Below are positions 41,113-51,379 of a stretch of DNA of 64,000 bases, in pieces. This DNA is from Leishmania mexicana MHOM/GT/2001/U1103 (lineage: Eukaryota > Euglenozoa > Kinetoplastea > Trypanosomatida > Trypanosomatidae). The stretch is taken from assembly GCF_000234665.1 (NCBI RefSeq), contig NC_018321.1:348594-412593 (forward strand), read 5' to 3'. Within the stretch, counting starts at the first letter, position 1. Every line of letters starts with the position of its first letter. The position numbers and the translations under genes were made by a program. The notes beneath the pieces were generated by a model that was given only the letters and a program-made list of their open reading frames with translations, had not been told where the DNA came from and ran no database searches.

Positions 41113-41586
41113 AGACGCCGAGTGTTCGCGAAAGAACACATCCACGATCGTAACGAACTGAAAAAGATGTGCGTGTGTGTGGGGGGGGGGGACGTACTTC
41201 GTCTTTTCATGCTCTCTCCTCCCTTGGGCCGTTGCCCATCCATCCTTCTCCTCCGCGGCAGACACACATGTCGTACAGGCTACCGCTCCGTCGTCGCTAC
41301 CCTCGAACTTCTCTTCTGCACTTCACTTGTGCCCCACTCTTCCTCTGTCTCTCTGCTGTGGTGGATAGCGGCGTTTGCGCCTTCGCCCTACCTTTTTTAT
41401 TACCATCTAGCGCCTCATATTCGCCACCACCCATCGCTCCGCCCTCTCTCTTTCGCCGTCTCCTCTTCCACGGTGTATAAGACGGACGTGTGTGTGCATG
41501 TGTGCGCGCACGTGCTAGTGGGCGTGGTGCGGTGGAGAGGCGGGTAGACAGGGGGACACGGGGAGAGGCACGCACGCTAGCCCTTT
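36796..41586. other. Longest gene-free region of the window (4.8 kb)
   Basis: No supported gene was found on either strand. The plus strand is strongly purine-rich (GA, GGGA and A-rich runs), with many (CA)n tracts, a GAGGA tandem at about 39101-39130 and a long (CA)n at 41056-41111. Open frames here, including one of 400 codons at 38677-39879 that starts at GTG, encode repeat-derived peptides rich in His/Thr, Cys/Val, Ser/Pro and Leu. Most of the region is likely the 3' UTR of the 597-residue gene and the splice region of the G-patch gene. Confidence 0.6.
41056..41111. repeat. Long (CA)n microsatellite
   Basis: An uninterrupted CA dinucleotide run of about 28 units, the longest in the window. 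In the minus-strand transcript it would be a (UG)n run. It lies about 0.5 kb after the stop codon of the 597-residue gene. Confidence 0.95.
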
Positions 41587-43380
41587 TTATGCGTTGTTGG
41601 TGCGGCCGTTACCACCGTTCATGGACATCCCGTGGTCTACCTGGATCTGGTGGAAGACGCTGCTGGACAAGGATGTGTTGGTAGTTGCGTTCGCCGAGGA
41701 GGAGAGCACGCGGTGCGCGCCAGTGAGGGTGGAACGGCAGCTGCGTGTTTCGCCGCCGGAGCACTCGGAGAAGGCGGAGTGGTTGCTGGGTGCCACGTTC
41801 TTGCCTGTGCGACTGCGCGGGCCACGTATGCGGCCGCCGTCGCTGCTCACCTCTGGCTTCACCGCACGAGGGTGTTTGACAGTGGCGCTGGTGCTACGTG
41901 CTGCGCTGCCACTCGGCCGCCGGGAGGCTTGACCAGTAAGACTGGCGATCGCAGCACGATCGAGGTGACCTGGATTGCTCACACTATCGTGTATGAGGGC
42001 CGTCCATGCCTGCTGATGCTGTTGCAGGTGGGAGATGCTCCGAACGCTTCCGCCCGTGGCACCCGACAACGGAGCGGCGCCTTGACAGGGGTTCATGGGG
42101 CGGACACCATGCTCCATCATGTACATGTGGTAGTTCGAGCCGCCGCCCCCGCCGAGATGGGAGATGCGGCACAGCGAGTCGCTCACCTCGGTGTCGATCG
42201 TTGAGCGGCCGTCGTTGTTGATGTTGCTGGCCGTGACGCTCGTCAAGTAGTTCGACGCGAGATGTATCCCGGGTACACCGCCGGCAGGAGATCCACGTGA
42301 GTGGGAGCGGGCAGCCACGCCGGCACTTGCGCCGAACAGACTTGCTGCCGTGGGCACTGTTGCCGCCGCTGAAGCTGTTGCTAGGGATTGGGCTCCGCCA
42401 CCACCGCTGCGCGGCGAGGCTCTCAGCATGCCATGTGGTGGAGAGACGTAGCCACCGTTGCTGTTGCTGCTGGCATGATGGTTACTGCGGTGTGCAAACT
42501 GAGGTTGCCACTGCGGGTTGTGGGCCATGTTTGCCTCCAGTATGATGCCAGTGAGCAGGCTCAGCTCCTCTTCAAAGATGTGCGGATCCAGCCCGGAAAC
42601 AACAGCCGCGACGGATGCGGTGGAGGACTGCTGTGCAGCTGGCGAGCTTGTCGCTCGCGGATCTCCGCCGGGAGAGGCTACGGACGTGGTGCTGCCGCCA
42701 GCACTGCCGCTGTACCCGTGCAAGTGCAGCTCGCCGCGGCACGCCGACGCCATCTGGTGGATGAGTCGAGCACATTGGTCTCTATCTTGGGTGATGGCGG
42801 ATGCTTGGCACGCGCCAGCCACAGAAGGCAGGCGCCTCGCGGCGCCCTGGAACAGGACACTAGGACTGCAGCGCTGATTGCTTCCCGCCGCACCACTGTA
42901 GTGGGCGGTCGAGGAGACAACAAGACCGCTGCTGCCGGTGCTGGCTGCGTAGCCGCCGACAGCCAAAGGTGGGGTGGCCCCAGATGGCGAGTGTGTTCCG
43001 GTGTTGGACGGGCTGCGGTTCCGGAAGGGCACTTGTGCATTACCACTGCTAGCGGCCGCGTCCTGCTGAAGAACAATATCGAACTGATCTAGTTCCCCTT
43101 CCTCTGGCGCAATACCTGGGTTTATCCCGGCATGTGCGTCGGCTGCGTCGTGCAGCGTGGGCTCCTCAACGGCGGCCATCGAAGATGCTGTCGCATGAGG
43201 AGGTGCAGGGGGCCGCGGCGAGGTCATCAGCCGCGACACATTGGCACTAAGGTTGCCGCTGCCATTCATGCTTGCGCTTCCAGTGAAGTGACGTGCGTAC
43301 ACGCTGTCGGCGTTGAACTCGATTGGCGAGGAGGGTTGCCCGGCACTGCTGCGGTGCAGCGCCGCATCAACGCCGTCCAT
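41587..43380 (-). CDS. Low-complexity protein of unknown function
   Basis: A 597-residue protein, mostly Ser/Ala/Gly/Thr-rich and predicted disordered. I do not recognise it. More ordered-looking islands are PEEGELDQFDIVLQQD (about 92-107), an RDQCARLIHQMASACRGELH helix, PHIFEEELSLLTGIILEAN, MYMMEHGVRPMNPCQG and HQQAWTALIHDSV. A basic segment near the C-terminus (KHPRAVKPEV then RIRGPRSRTGK) could bind nucleic acid or act as a nuclear signal. No membrane segment is present. The ATG (MDGVDAALH) sits at the end of the ORF and was verified. Codon usage and length argue for a true gene; the function is open. Such proteins in trypanosomatids are often regulators of mRNA, but nothing here proves that. 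Confidence 0.72.
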   Translation of the reverse strand: MDGVDAALHRSSAGQPSSPIEFNADSVYARHFTGSASMNGSGNLSANVSRLMTSPRPPAPPHATASSMAAVEEPTLHDAADAHAGINPGIAPEEGELDQFDIVLQQDAAASSGNAQVPFRNRSPSNTGTHSPSGATPPLAVGGYAASTGSSGLVVSSTAHYSGAAGSNQRCSPSVLFQGAARRLPSVAGACQASAITQDRDQCARLIHQMASACRGELHLHGYSGSAGGSTTSVASPGGDPRATSSPAAQQSSTASVAAVVSGLDPHIFEEELSLLTGIILEANMAHNPQWQPQFAHRSNHHASSNSNGGYVSPPHGMLRASPRSGGGGAQSLATASAAATVPTAASLFGASAGVAARSHSRGSPAGGVPGIHLASNYLTSVTASNINNDGRSTIDTEVSDSLCRISHLGGGGGSNYHMYMMEHGVRPMNPCQGAAPLSGATGGSVRSISHLQQHQQAWTALIHDSVSNPGHLDRAAIASLTGQASRRPSGSAARSTSATVKHPRAVKPEVSSDGGRIRGPRSRTGKNVAPSNHSAFSECSGGETRSCRSTLTGAHRVLSSSANATTNTSLSSSVFHQIQVDHGMSMNGGNGRTNNA

Positions 43381-44154
43381 CGCTAGCGCTCTTCAGTTTT
43401 CTTTTTTCGTGGTTCAACTGCTGCTCCACGTCTTTCTGTACACACACACGCACTCACAGACAGGCGGACAAGCGATGCGTGCCTGTCTGTGCGGGCGTAT
43501 GTCTGTATTCGTTTATAGTCGGCCGAGGGTGATGGTGGCGGTGGTGAGAGGGGGGGGGATGGGGAAGTCGGAGGAGGAGAGAGAGGTGTAGTGCGCTGTG
43601 CACACACACACACAGACGAAAAAGGAGGACCTTTGCCAAACACCGACGAGGGATGTGTGTTTGAGGCTTTGGCCTTTGTTATGTGTGTGTTGTTGTGAGG
43701 GGGGGTGGGTGGGTGGGGAATACCGACGAGGCTGAAAGCGTTTCGCGAGCGAGCGAGCGAGAATAGAAAGGCATAAAGTGGAGGCGCCGGTGAAATGGGA
43801 GAGATGGAGGGCGAGGAAGCGGAGCTCGAGTCAAGCCGAGGGTTTTGACGCAGCCTTTTCAGGAGCCCCTACCCCCAAGAACGAAGAAGAAAAAAAAGAA
43901 AGGCGAGACCAAGAAGCAATGGACAAGGCGAAACACCAACGCCGACGAGAGCGAACAGTTCAAAGAAGATACATACAGGAAACACACAGACGGGCACACG
44001 CACAGGCAGGGAGAGGAGGGAAGGAGAGGGAAGGCAAGCGCAGTGAGCAAACAAAAAGCGTAGGGAGAGAGAGAGAGAGAGGTGGTGGGGGGAGGGGGAG
44101 GGGCAAAAAAGAAAAACGAGACTAAAAGATGCAGTAGTAATGGTTGCGGCAGTG

Positions 44155-44185
<31 letters not shown>

Positions 44186-45982
44186 CAATGGTAAACGAGA
44201 GAGGAGGAGGGGGAAGGCACTGGTACACACACACACACACACACACACCAGCCCTCACTAGCGAAAGGATGAAGAGGAAAAAAAGGAGAGGGCACCCAGA
44301 AAGCGAGAGACAGAGTACAAGAGGTGTGGGTATATATGTATATACCTGTGTGTATGTGGGCTGTCGTTTCGAAAGAGCAAGGAGGAACAGAGACGACGCA
44401 GCTCACACCTGAAGGAGAGGAGGAGGGAGTGTGTGTGTGTGTGACAACGTATAGGTGTATACGAACTTGCTTGCGACGAGGAAAAATGGGGCGGTGGGGG
44501 ACAGCCAGCGACGGAGGTTGTTGGGAGTGTACACGCCCCCATGCACAGAGGCAGCCAGACGTGTCGGCCCGTGTCGGCCCGTGCGTGTGTATGTATGTGC
44601 GGAGGCTCCTACTTATCCCGCTCTTACTTTCTTGTTGAGGTGCTGCCGCACACTCCTTTCCTATTGTGGCTGTTAATGGGACACAGGCAAGGGAAAAGGG
44701 AGGGAGTGAGAGAACAAGAAGAACGGGGCGAGAGTCGAGGGTACGCTTGTGCCGGTAGACACACACACACACACACTTATGAGCGTATGCCGAGTGAGCG
44801 AGTCGAAGCAGTGCAGCGATGGCACACGGGTACTCTCCGCCGCGCTACTGCTCAAGGCACAGAGGGAGAGCGTCAGGGGCTTGTGTGTAATGTGTAAGCG
44901 AAGAGAGAGAGAGAGAGACCCCTCGAAAACAACAACAACAGCAACAACAACAACAACGCGCACACGCACACAACACGGAAGACGAGGAAAAGAAAACGAG
45001 ACCCAAAAATAAAATGGTGTATGTCGTCTTTTGCCCCCTTTTACGTGTTGCTGCGGTGTGCCTGTTGTCGTTCGTTACGTTGCACAGACGCGCCACCGGC
45101 CTCTTTCCCTGCCTGTCTGTGTGTCGTCTGTCGTTGCGTTTACAAAAGGGAGGGATATGTGTTGAGAGATGTGTGAGAGGGAGGGAGGAGGGCGAAAGGG
45201 GTAACAAACGCTCAACCGCTGGCTCTTGTTCACCTTCCACTGGTCGAAGGGTTTATTTTTCTTTTTTTCTTTTTCGTACACCACTATATCACCACCGCCC
45301 CCCATGACCACGTCGAGTGGAGTATGTGCGTAGGTGCAGGAAACGGAGATGAGAGGAGGAGGAGAGAGAAAGCGTATTCGGGAGGGAGGGAGGGCGTCGC
45401 GTCATCATAGAAGACGGATCACGTGCCTGCGCATGCCCTTCAACACACACACACACACACGTAGACATCTAGCAAGTAAGCCAGGAAGGAGATGGGGTGG
45501 TGGGGTGGGGAAAGGGGAAGACCTCCTCCTACCCCCTCTTCCGCCAACATCGCATGCGACACCTGCAGTATCCATACGTGTGACGGCCACGTGCGCCCCC
45601 ATGCCTTTTTTTTCTGTTCAACGGGCTCTCTTGGGCCGTCTTATGGGTGCGTTAAACGTTTTTCTTTTGTCCTCCCTTGTCGTGCTTGGCCGTCCATTCC
45701 ATCCACCCGCTCTGGGCACACTGGCGGGTTGGGACGGGGGGTGGCTGTGCACAAGTTGGCCACGACGGCAATGCGCCGCCCGCAGCTTTTCCCCCCTCTG
45801 AGTACCCATCCCCCCCCCCGGTAACGAACAAAGACGAAAAGAAGGACGGCGACGGTAAACACCACCGCGTTGTTCTGGTGGAAGAGGGGGGGGATGGGCG
45901 AGGGCGGGAACAAGTCAGGAAGCGCCACACATACACACATACACATACACACACCTGCGTCCACCAGTCGTCACGGCTGCTG
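43381..45982. other. Gene-free region (2.6 kb), nothing beyond simple repeats
   Basis: No supported gene was seen. Contents include (GTA)n at 44155-44185, (CA)n near 44224-44249 and 45444-45460, CAA repeats near 44929-44956 and short GA/T-rich tracts. It joins the 3' flank of DBR1 to the 5' flank of the low-complexity gene. Confidence 0.6.
44155..44185. repeat. (GTA)n trinucleotide microsatellite
   Basis: About ten tandem GTA/TAG units in intergenic DNA. No coding frame was assigned here. Confidence 0.9.
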
Positions 45983-47860
45983 CTACTGCGTTGTGTCTTC
46001 AAACCAGCTCAGCGTCGTTGCTGTCGATTCCCGCGGTGGTGCGCCGCCGTCGCCGTCGGTACAAGCAAACGAAGGCGAGACATGACCAGTTGCCATACCT
46101 GACGTCGAAGACGGAGCTGAGGAGCAGCCTGTTGGTCCGACATCCTCAAAGATGCACAGCGCGCTCGTTGGCGGTTGCTGCAAGGGCTGTGTGTCTGCAG
46201 TATACCACAGCGGAGTGCTTGACTTCGGTGCCGCTGTGGAGACAAAAGACGTCCTCATCGCCTCTGTGCGTGCTCGTGGGTGGTGTGGCTGAAGACCACC
46301 ACCAATACCTCGGGTGCTGTTTCGATTCTGCCAAACAGTTTCGTCGCGCCTGGTCGCCGATGGGGGCGTCCTCCCGTCAGCCCCTTTCCCGGGAGACTCA
46401 GGCGATGCGGCTGCAGGTGCCATCTGCTGAAGGGGAAGTGCCGGGGAAAGTTGTAGTGCCGCCAGCAGCGTCTCTGTTGTCGGCGCGAGAAGCGCCGCAG
46501 CAGAGGGCCTCGTGGCACCCCGACAACTTGCAACGACCTCCTTCACGGCCTTGTCTACGTCGAAGCCGCCGCCGACGAGTCCTGCCTCGGCAGTGCGGTT
46601 CGCCGCAACAAACTGGTGAGAGGCACGAAGGACTTCTAGCCACACCGGGTCCCGTCGAATACGTGAGGCACCCAGCACAGTAGCCGTGCCATGTGGATGG
46701 CTTTCCGACGACGATGCGGCTAACATGCTGCCTGCAGACGCTGCCGAGATTCCAGAGCTCCCTCGACGAACACGTGGGAGGTCGATGAAGGTGAGAAACC
46801 CGTGCCCCTTCGCACATTTGTCCAGGGCCACAAACTTTGTGGACACCGCCGCTGCCGCTGCCATCGTTTCCGTCGCGCCCGCGCTTGGATGTTCGACGGT
46901 GGCTTCGAAGTAGCAGTGAAGGTGCGCGGCAAACCAGTAGGACGCCTTTGCCTCTTGCAGCAGGCGCATAGTGTGCGGGTTGCCCAGGGCGTGGCGGCGG
47001 ATGTCATCTTTGAAGTATGGCTTAAAGCGCAGCAGCTGCGCCTCGTCGCCGTAGCCGGTGATGCCAACGGGCCAGTCGTGGGAGAGAAAGAGGTCGACCA
47101 TCGGCGGCGACGCCGCGGGCGACGTGGCTGAGGTTGTCTTGGTCGTCTCAATGGTGCTGCTGCTGCGTATTTTCTGGGTGGCGCGCAGGTAGGCGTACAA
47201 CTTCGCGACCTCGATCCGCCGCACGTGATAGGCAGACTTTTTGGCCATCGGATTCACAGCGTACGGCCGGGGTGGATACGGGCGGTCGTAGTCCGGATCC
47301 TTGAAGATGCCGCTAAGCCCTGCGATGGTGAGACAGTCGTCCACGGTGACGACAGAGGAATGACCTAGATAGAAGACGTTCGGCGCCACAAAGCCACCGT
47401 AACTCTCCTGCGCCAGGAGGTCAGAGTTCTCGTGGTTGCCGCCTACAAAGATGGTCAGATACGGTGCCAATGTTTGCGCCTTATGTCCGGTGGACGCGCC
47501 CGACACGTCGGCATAATACTTGTGGAAGTCGCCGAGTACCTTGTACTTGTCCGGCACTGCCATGCTGTCCAAGTCCCTGGCCGTGCGGACGGCCTGGAAG
47601 TCACCACAGCAGAGCAGCACGTCGATCCGCTTGCCAGTTTTCCGCTCGTGCTCGCTGCAGGAATCGTAGATGCGGTCGAGCTCTCCGTGACAGCACCCTT
47701 GCACCGCAATGTGGTAGAAGCGCTCATTCCACGAGCCTGACGGAGACGCTGACATGGTCGCAGCTGTTTCCGACTGACCTGTCGTCGGCGCTGCAGGGCT
47801 GGGGAAAGTGCCATCCCCACTCGCCTTCAGTGTGGCGAAGATTCTGTGCGCTAGCGACAT
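45983..47860 (-). CDS. DBR1: RNA lariat debranching enzyme
   Basis: Dbr1 hydrolyses the 2'-5' branch bond of excised introns; in trypanosomatids the main substrate should be the Y-branched by-product of trans-splicing. The 625-residue protein has a calcineurin-type metallophosphatase domain: GCCHGELDRIY (C57/H58), LLCCGDFQAVR (D87), FVGGNHE (N142, H143), then YGGFVAPNVFYLG, GLSGIFK, YHVRRIEVAKL, DLFLSHDWP, WFAAHLHC and KFVALDKC. This series matches human/yeast DBR1 in order, and the cysteine typical of DBR1 metal sites is kept. A roughly 45-residue N-terminal extension precedes the domain; M36 is an alternative start. The C-terminal ~200 residues are Ala/Ser-rich and poorly conserved in appearance. 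Residues for metals and catalysis appear complete, so activity is expected. Confidence 0.95.
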   Translation of the reverse strand: MSLAHRIFATLKASGDGTFPSPAAPTTGQSETAATMSASPSGSWNERFYHIAVQGCCHGELDRIYDSCSEHERKTGKRIDVLLCCGDFQAVRTARDLDSMAVPDKYKVLGDFHKYYADVSGASTGHKAQTLAPYLTIFVGGNHENSDLLAQESYGGFVAPNVFYLGHSSVVTVDDCLTIAGLSGIFKDPDYDRPYPPRPYAVNPMAKKSAYHVRRIEVAKLYAYLRATQKIRSSSTIETTKTTSATSPAASPPMVDLFLSHDWPVGITGYGDEAQLLRFKPYFKDDIRRHALGNPHTMRLLQEAKASYWFAAHLHCYFEATVEHPSAGATETMAAAAAVSTKFVALDKCAKGHGFLTFIDLPRVRRGSSGISAASAGSMLAASSSESHPHGTATVLGASRIRRDPVWLEVLRASHQFVAANRTAEAGLVGGGFDVDKAVKEVVASCRGATRPSAAALLAPTTETLLAALQLSPALPLQQMAPAAASPESPGKGADGRTPPSATRRDETVWQNRNSTRGIGGGLQPHHPRARTEAMRTSFVSTAAPKSSTPLWYTADTQPLQQPPTSALCIFEDVGPTGCSSAPSSTSGMATGHVSPSFACTDGDGGAPPRESTATTLSWFEDTTQ

Positions 47861-48679
47861 ATTGCCCTCTGACGAAGCAGGGAATGGATCATGTTGGGAC
47901 AGCGCCGCTGTAACTGCGTACGCGCACGATGGTTTCGTTTTTCCGCCACAGAGGCATGAAGGAGAGCAACGCGTGCGCGTAGAGAGGGGGAGGGAGAGGA
48001 AGAGTGGCAGTGATGCGTGAGCGGCTTTCGCAATATGCTACTGTCCTATATGCTCTGAAGACCCCTGCGTGTTGCTGTCAGTTGCGGCTAGGCACAAGCT
48101 CAGGAGGTGAGGTGGGGTGGGGAAAGAATAGGAGAGAAGGTACGATATCAATACCGACCTCCACGCTAGACCCACCATGTTGCATGTGCTCTCGTGCGGT
48201 ACTCTTTCTCTTCTACAATGTCTGCGTCCGGCACTTCTCCCTTTCGTTTCTTTTTTGGTGGTGGTGGTGGTGGTGCCCGACCTCATCGGGTTAGACTCGT
48301 TATGTGAACAACTGCTTTAGGAGGAAAACACACACATACACACAAAGAAAGAAAACGGCAACCACAACAAGAGCAACAACCACAAAAAAAAAACGGCTAT
48401 CAACAACATGCCTTGCATTCCCTCCCTCCCGCTCCCCGCACCCATGCAGTAGCCCACAATGTAGAGACCCACAATAGAAGGGGAGGGGGAGGGGAGGGAT
48501 CTCGATTTTCTCACGCAGCACCGCGTGTCTCTTGCGGCACGCCAACAACTCGAAAAACAGAAAACAACAACAACGCCCGCGCTGAAAAACATACAGCGTC
48601 GCACACACACACACACACGCAAACATGCAGAGAGAGAAAGAAAAAAGACGAGGGACGTGCACTGGAAGATAAACGCGAT
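47861..48679. other. Intergenic region, nothing further recognised
   Basis: About 0.8 kb without a gene. It contains a GGT repeat near 48255-48275, A-rich and CAA-rich stretches near 48360-48400, and a CA tract near 48602-48618. It is the 5' flank of DBR1 and 3' flank of the ATP10-like gene. Confidence 0.6.
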
Positions 48680-50419
48680 CTACTTGGGTGCCTTGAGGTA
48701 CTCTGACTCCAGCTGCCGTAAAAGCGAAGGGAACACAGCCTTCTCATCCGCATCGGGGAGACCACCGCTGAGCCACCGGACGACGCCTTCATGGTCTACC
48801 AGCATCACATGCGGCAGAAGATAGTTGCGCAAGCCCAGCGTAGCGTAGAACGGCTCCAGTAGCTGGCTGCCAACAAATGTGGAAGAGGCTATCAGGGCAT
48901 TTTTGATCTCGTCGATGGAGGGCTGCTCTCCAGACGCAGAAACTGTTGTTTGGGAAAGTGATTTGGCGAATCGGCTCACGTACAGACGCTGCACCCAGCG
49001 GTACTTGTAGACGTCAGCGCTACGCAGCGAAATCACATCGATAGGCATCGACCGCGACGATGAGGCGGCACGAGCACCGCTGCCGTCTTTCCCTGTCAGG
49101 CCCGATCTGGAGACACCGTAGAGCGACTGCGCATCTGTGGCGCTGCTCGCTGCTGTGTCCGCCCCTTGGGCTGGGGGGGAGATATACGGCAGGAGTCCTG
49201 GGCAGGTCGTGGCGTATGCAAGCCGGCGCCAATCTATGTCGGCCTGAGAGCCGAACTTCTGCCCCAGTTGGGAGAAAATGACTACCGCTGGCCGACGAAA
49301 CATGGAGGGTGTCACTGTAGTGAACAACTCACTAGCCTTTGCGTTGTAGGACTTTTCGGCGCTACCTCTCGCCTCTTGCACCGTCGTAGACGGGAAATAC
49401 GAGGCAAAAGGCCATGGACTATGGCCGACAGACAGAAGAGTGGCCAGCTTCGATGTGGCGGCTGCGCTGAACGTTTTGGGAGAGCAAAATTGACGCATGT
49501 GTGCACAACGAACGTGAGGAAACGCAGAGCTGGTTTGGAACTGCAGGCCCTGCTGATGCAGCGCTACCGTCGAACCCCCCTGCTCCGCGAGATTGCCTTG
49601 CGCAGATGCTCCAGCAGAAGGTGCAGGCTTGATCGACGAAGACGTTGATGGCCTTTGTCGTGGCGCGCTGCGCCGCTTGCGTGACAGAAACGGTGGACCA
49701 CGCATCAGCTTGCTACCTTGAATGATCTTGAGCTCGTTTGTGGCGTGTTCGTTGAAGTAGCGCAGCATTCGCTCCAGTTCATTGTCTACAGCGAAATCCA
49801 TTCCGTATCGGAAGTACTTCAGTACCAGAAAAACATCGCGAGAGAGAATCGGCTTGTCAAGATCCATCCCGACATCGCGAAAGATCAGCATCTTAGAGCG
49901 CTCTGCTTTGATTTTGGCCTCGATCTTTTTGCGTCGCTCCTCAGCTGCCGCGTTGTAGGTCGGAAACGACGGCAACCGCGAGTCGGACTCCATCTTCGAC
50001 AGCTTCTGAAGAAACGGGTTAGATGCACCCTTTTCCGCGTCGCATCGGCTCTCAAAGTTCGCCTGACCGGACACATCGAACTTTGAGTCAACCTTCTTTC
50101 CAACACGATTGCTGGTGCTCGCGGCACCATTGCCCTGCTTTTCAGGGCCGTTACTCAAGGGGTTCGGCTCGTCGAAGAAATTGGTTTTACCGGAGCGGCG
50201 CGGCAGTGCCGGAGGAGCTTCCTTCGCTTCTGCAGCAGCGCGCTTTTGCATATCTTCCTGTAACTGCCGTATCACTGCAGCAGGGTCCTCATCTTCTATG
50301 CAACCTCCGCTGCTGCTGGTGCTCTGAGTACTCGCTTTACGCAGCGTCAGAAAGACGGCTGTGGCGTAGCCCACTTCACTTCGCCTCGAGTGAAACAGGG
50401 GTTGTAGACACCGCTGCAT
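48680..50419 (-). CDS. ATP10-like mitochondrial ATP synthase assembly factor
   Basis: A 579-residue protein. The C-terminal half matches the ATP10 family, inner-membrane proteins needed to assemble the Fo part of ATP synthase. The series includes RPAVVIFSQLGQKFGSQ, IDVISLRSADVYKY followed by RWVQRLYVSRFAKSL, FVGSQLLEPFYATLGLRNYL and HVMLVDHEGVVRWLSGGLPD. The last two resemble the ATP10 ending, where the thioredoxin-like fold carries a VDxxGxIRWxxxGxA motif. The N-terminal 45 residues are basic and could be a mitochondrial presequence; a charged helical region follows (EERRKKIEAKIKAERSKM). It is about twice the size of the yeast protein because of the N-terminal extension. The frame extends ten codons further but begins at GTG; the ATG (MQRCLQPL) is chosen. 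Confidence 0.8.
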   Translation of the reverse strand: MQRCLQPLFHSRRSEVGYATAVFLTLRKASTQSTSSSGGCIEDEDPAAVIRQLQEDMQKRAAAEAKEAPPALPRRSGKTNFFDEPNPLSNGPEKQGNGAASTSNRVGKKVDSKFDVSGQANFESRCDAEKGASNPFLQKLSKMESDSRLPSFPTYNAAAEERRKKIEAKIKAERSKMLIFRDVGMDLDKPILSRDVFLVLKYFRYGMDFAVDNELERMLRYFNEHATNELKIIQGSKLMRGPPFLSRKRRSAPRQRPSTSSSIKPAPSAGASAQGNLAEQGGSTVALHQQGLQFQTSSAFPHVRCAHMRQFCSPKTFSAAATSKLATLLSVGHSPWPFASYFPSTTVQEARGSAEKSYNAKASELFTTVTPSMFRRPAVVIFSQLGQKFGSQADIDWRRLAYATTCPGLLPYISPPAQGADTAASSATDAQSLYGVSRSGLTGKDGSGARAASSSRSMPIDVISLRSADVYKYRWVQRLYVSRFAKSLSQTTVSASGEQPSIDEIKNALIASSTFVGSQLLEPFYATLGLRNYLLPHVMLVDHEGVVRWLSGGLPDADEKAVFPSLLRQLESEYLKAPK

Positions 50420-51025
50420 CTGTGCACTTTCTAGAGTTTTCTGAAGCACGTGTGCGTGTGTGTGTGAAAAGTAATGAGAAGGGGGGAGAAGACGAAGCTG
50501 AGAAGGTAGCCTGGCTACGACAATAAAGGGGGAAAGAGCCTGTCACGATGACAGGAAGGTTGGTGGTGAAACGTCTGCGGCTCAAAGCTATTATCAACCC
50601 AACTCGCTCGAAAGAAGTGAGGGTTAAGGCAGCTACTATGCCGAGAAGCCCACCCAAAGAAATAACAATAAAAAAGGCTGCATCACAAGGTGCTTTTCGG
50701 GGAAAAAATGTGCATTTCAATAGGTTTTGCATGGAGCTTTGCTTGCTGCCGCGACAGTACATTTTACCATTACACCTTTTTTTGCTTTACGACGAGGACA
50801 CAGGAATTTCTCGTGACATCGCGCTGTTTACCCGTTAGCTTCTTTCGACACGCGAGAAGAGCAAGAATGAGCACGAGGATGAGAGGCTGCCGAATACTTT
50901 TCAGCAGCAAACGGCGTCTCGGGGTTCTGCAAAAAAAAACAACAACATATAATCTCTGCCGAGGAGCTGATGGCTACGGCCCACATCAGATAGGTCTACG
51001 CCAGCGAGGAGTCGATCTAAAGGCG
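50420..51025. other. Intergenic region, nothing recognised
   Basis: About 0.6 kb without a gene. It is noticeably richer in A and T than the intergenic DNA to the left, with A-rich runs near 50660-50705 and 50930-50950. Confidence 0.6.
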
Positions 51026-51379
51026 CTACCTTTTGCTCTTTCTGCGAGCTTTATCAGCGTGGCGTCGGCGAACATCTTTCACAGCACCCATGATCTGCTT
51101 GCGGAGATGCTTGAGACCCTTCTCACGCTTATTTACTACGTGTGCGAACTGAACCGAGGCGATTTCCTGTGCAAGATTCTTCGGGGCATGCTTCTCTGGC
51201 TTCGCGAGCCCTAGCGACTCCTCTAGTTGGACCTGCTCGCTATTGCGATTGAGGAACTTCTGACGCTTGCGTTGACGGGTACCGCGGAGGCCTTTGGGTG
51301 TTTTCTTGCCAGCGTTGCAAGCCTGAGCGTGTGTGACGATGGCAACACTCTTGGCTCCGCGCCCGAAGCCTCGACCCAT
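51026..51379 (-). CDS. Small basic protein of unknown function
   Basis: A 117-residue, strongly basic protein beginning MGRGFGRGAKS and ending in RRRHADKARRKSKR. Lys/Arg-rich stretches flank a central region (NLAQEIASVQFAHVVNKRE) that looks helical. The composition suggests an RNA-binding or nucleolar/ribosome-associated protein, but I do not recognise a family. The frame extends 22 codons upstream with a hydrophobic segment that reads like UTR translation (Phe/Leu/Val-rich from a pyrimidine tract), so the ATG at 51379 is preferred. The alternative, a start at 51445, would place a signal-like segment before the basic body, which fits poorly. Confidence 0.72.
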   Translation of the reverse strand: MGRGFGRGAKSVAIVTHAQACNAGKKTPKGLRGTRQRKRQKFLNRNSEQVQLEESLGLAKPEKHAPKNLAQEIASVQFAHVVNKREKGLKHLRKQIMGAVKDVRRRHADKARRKSKR

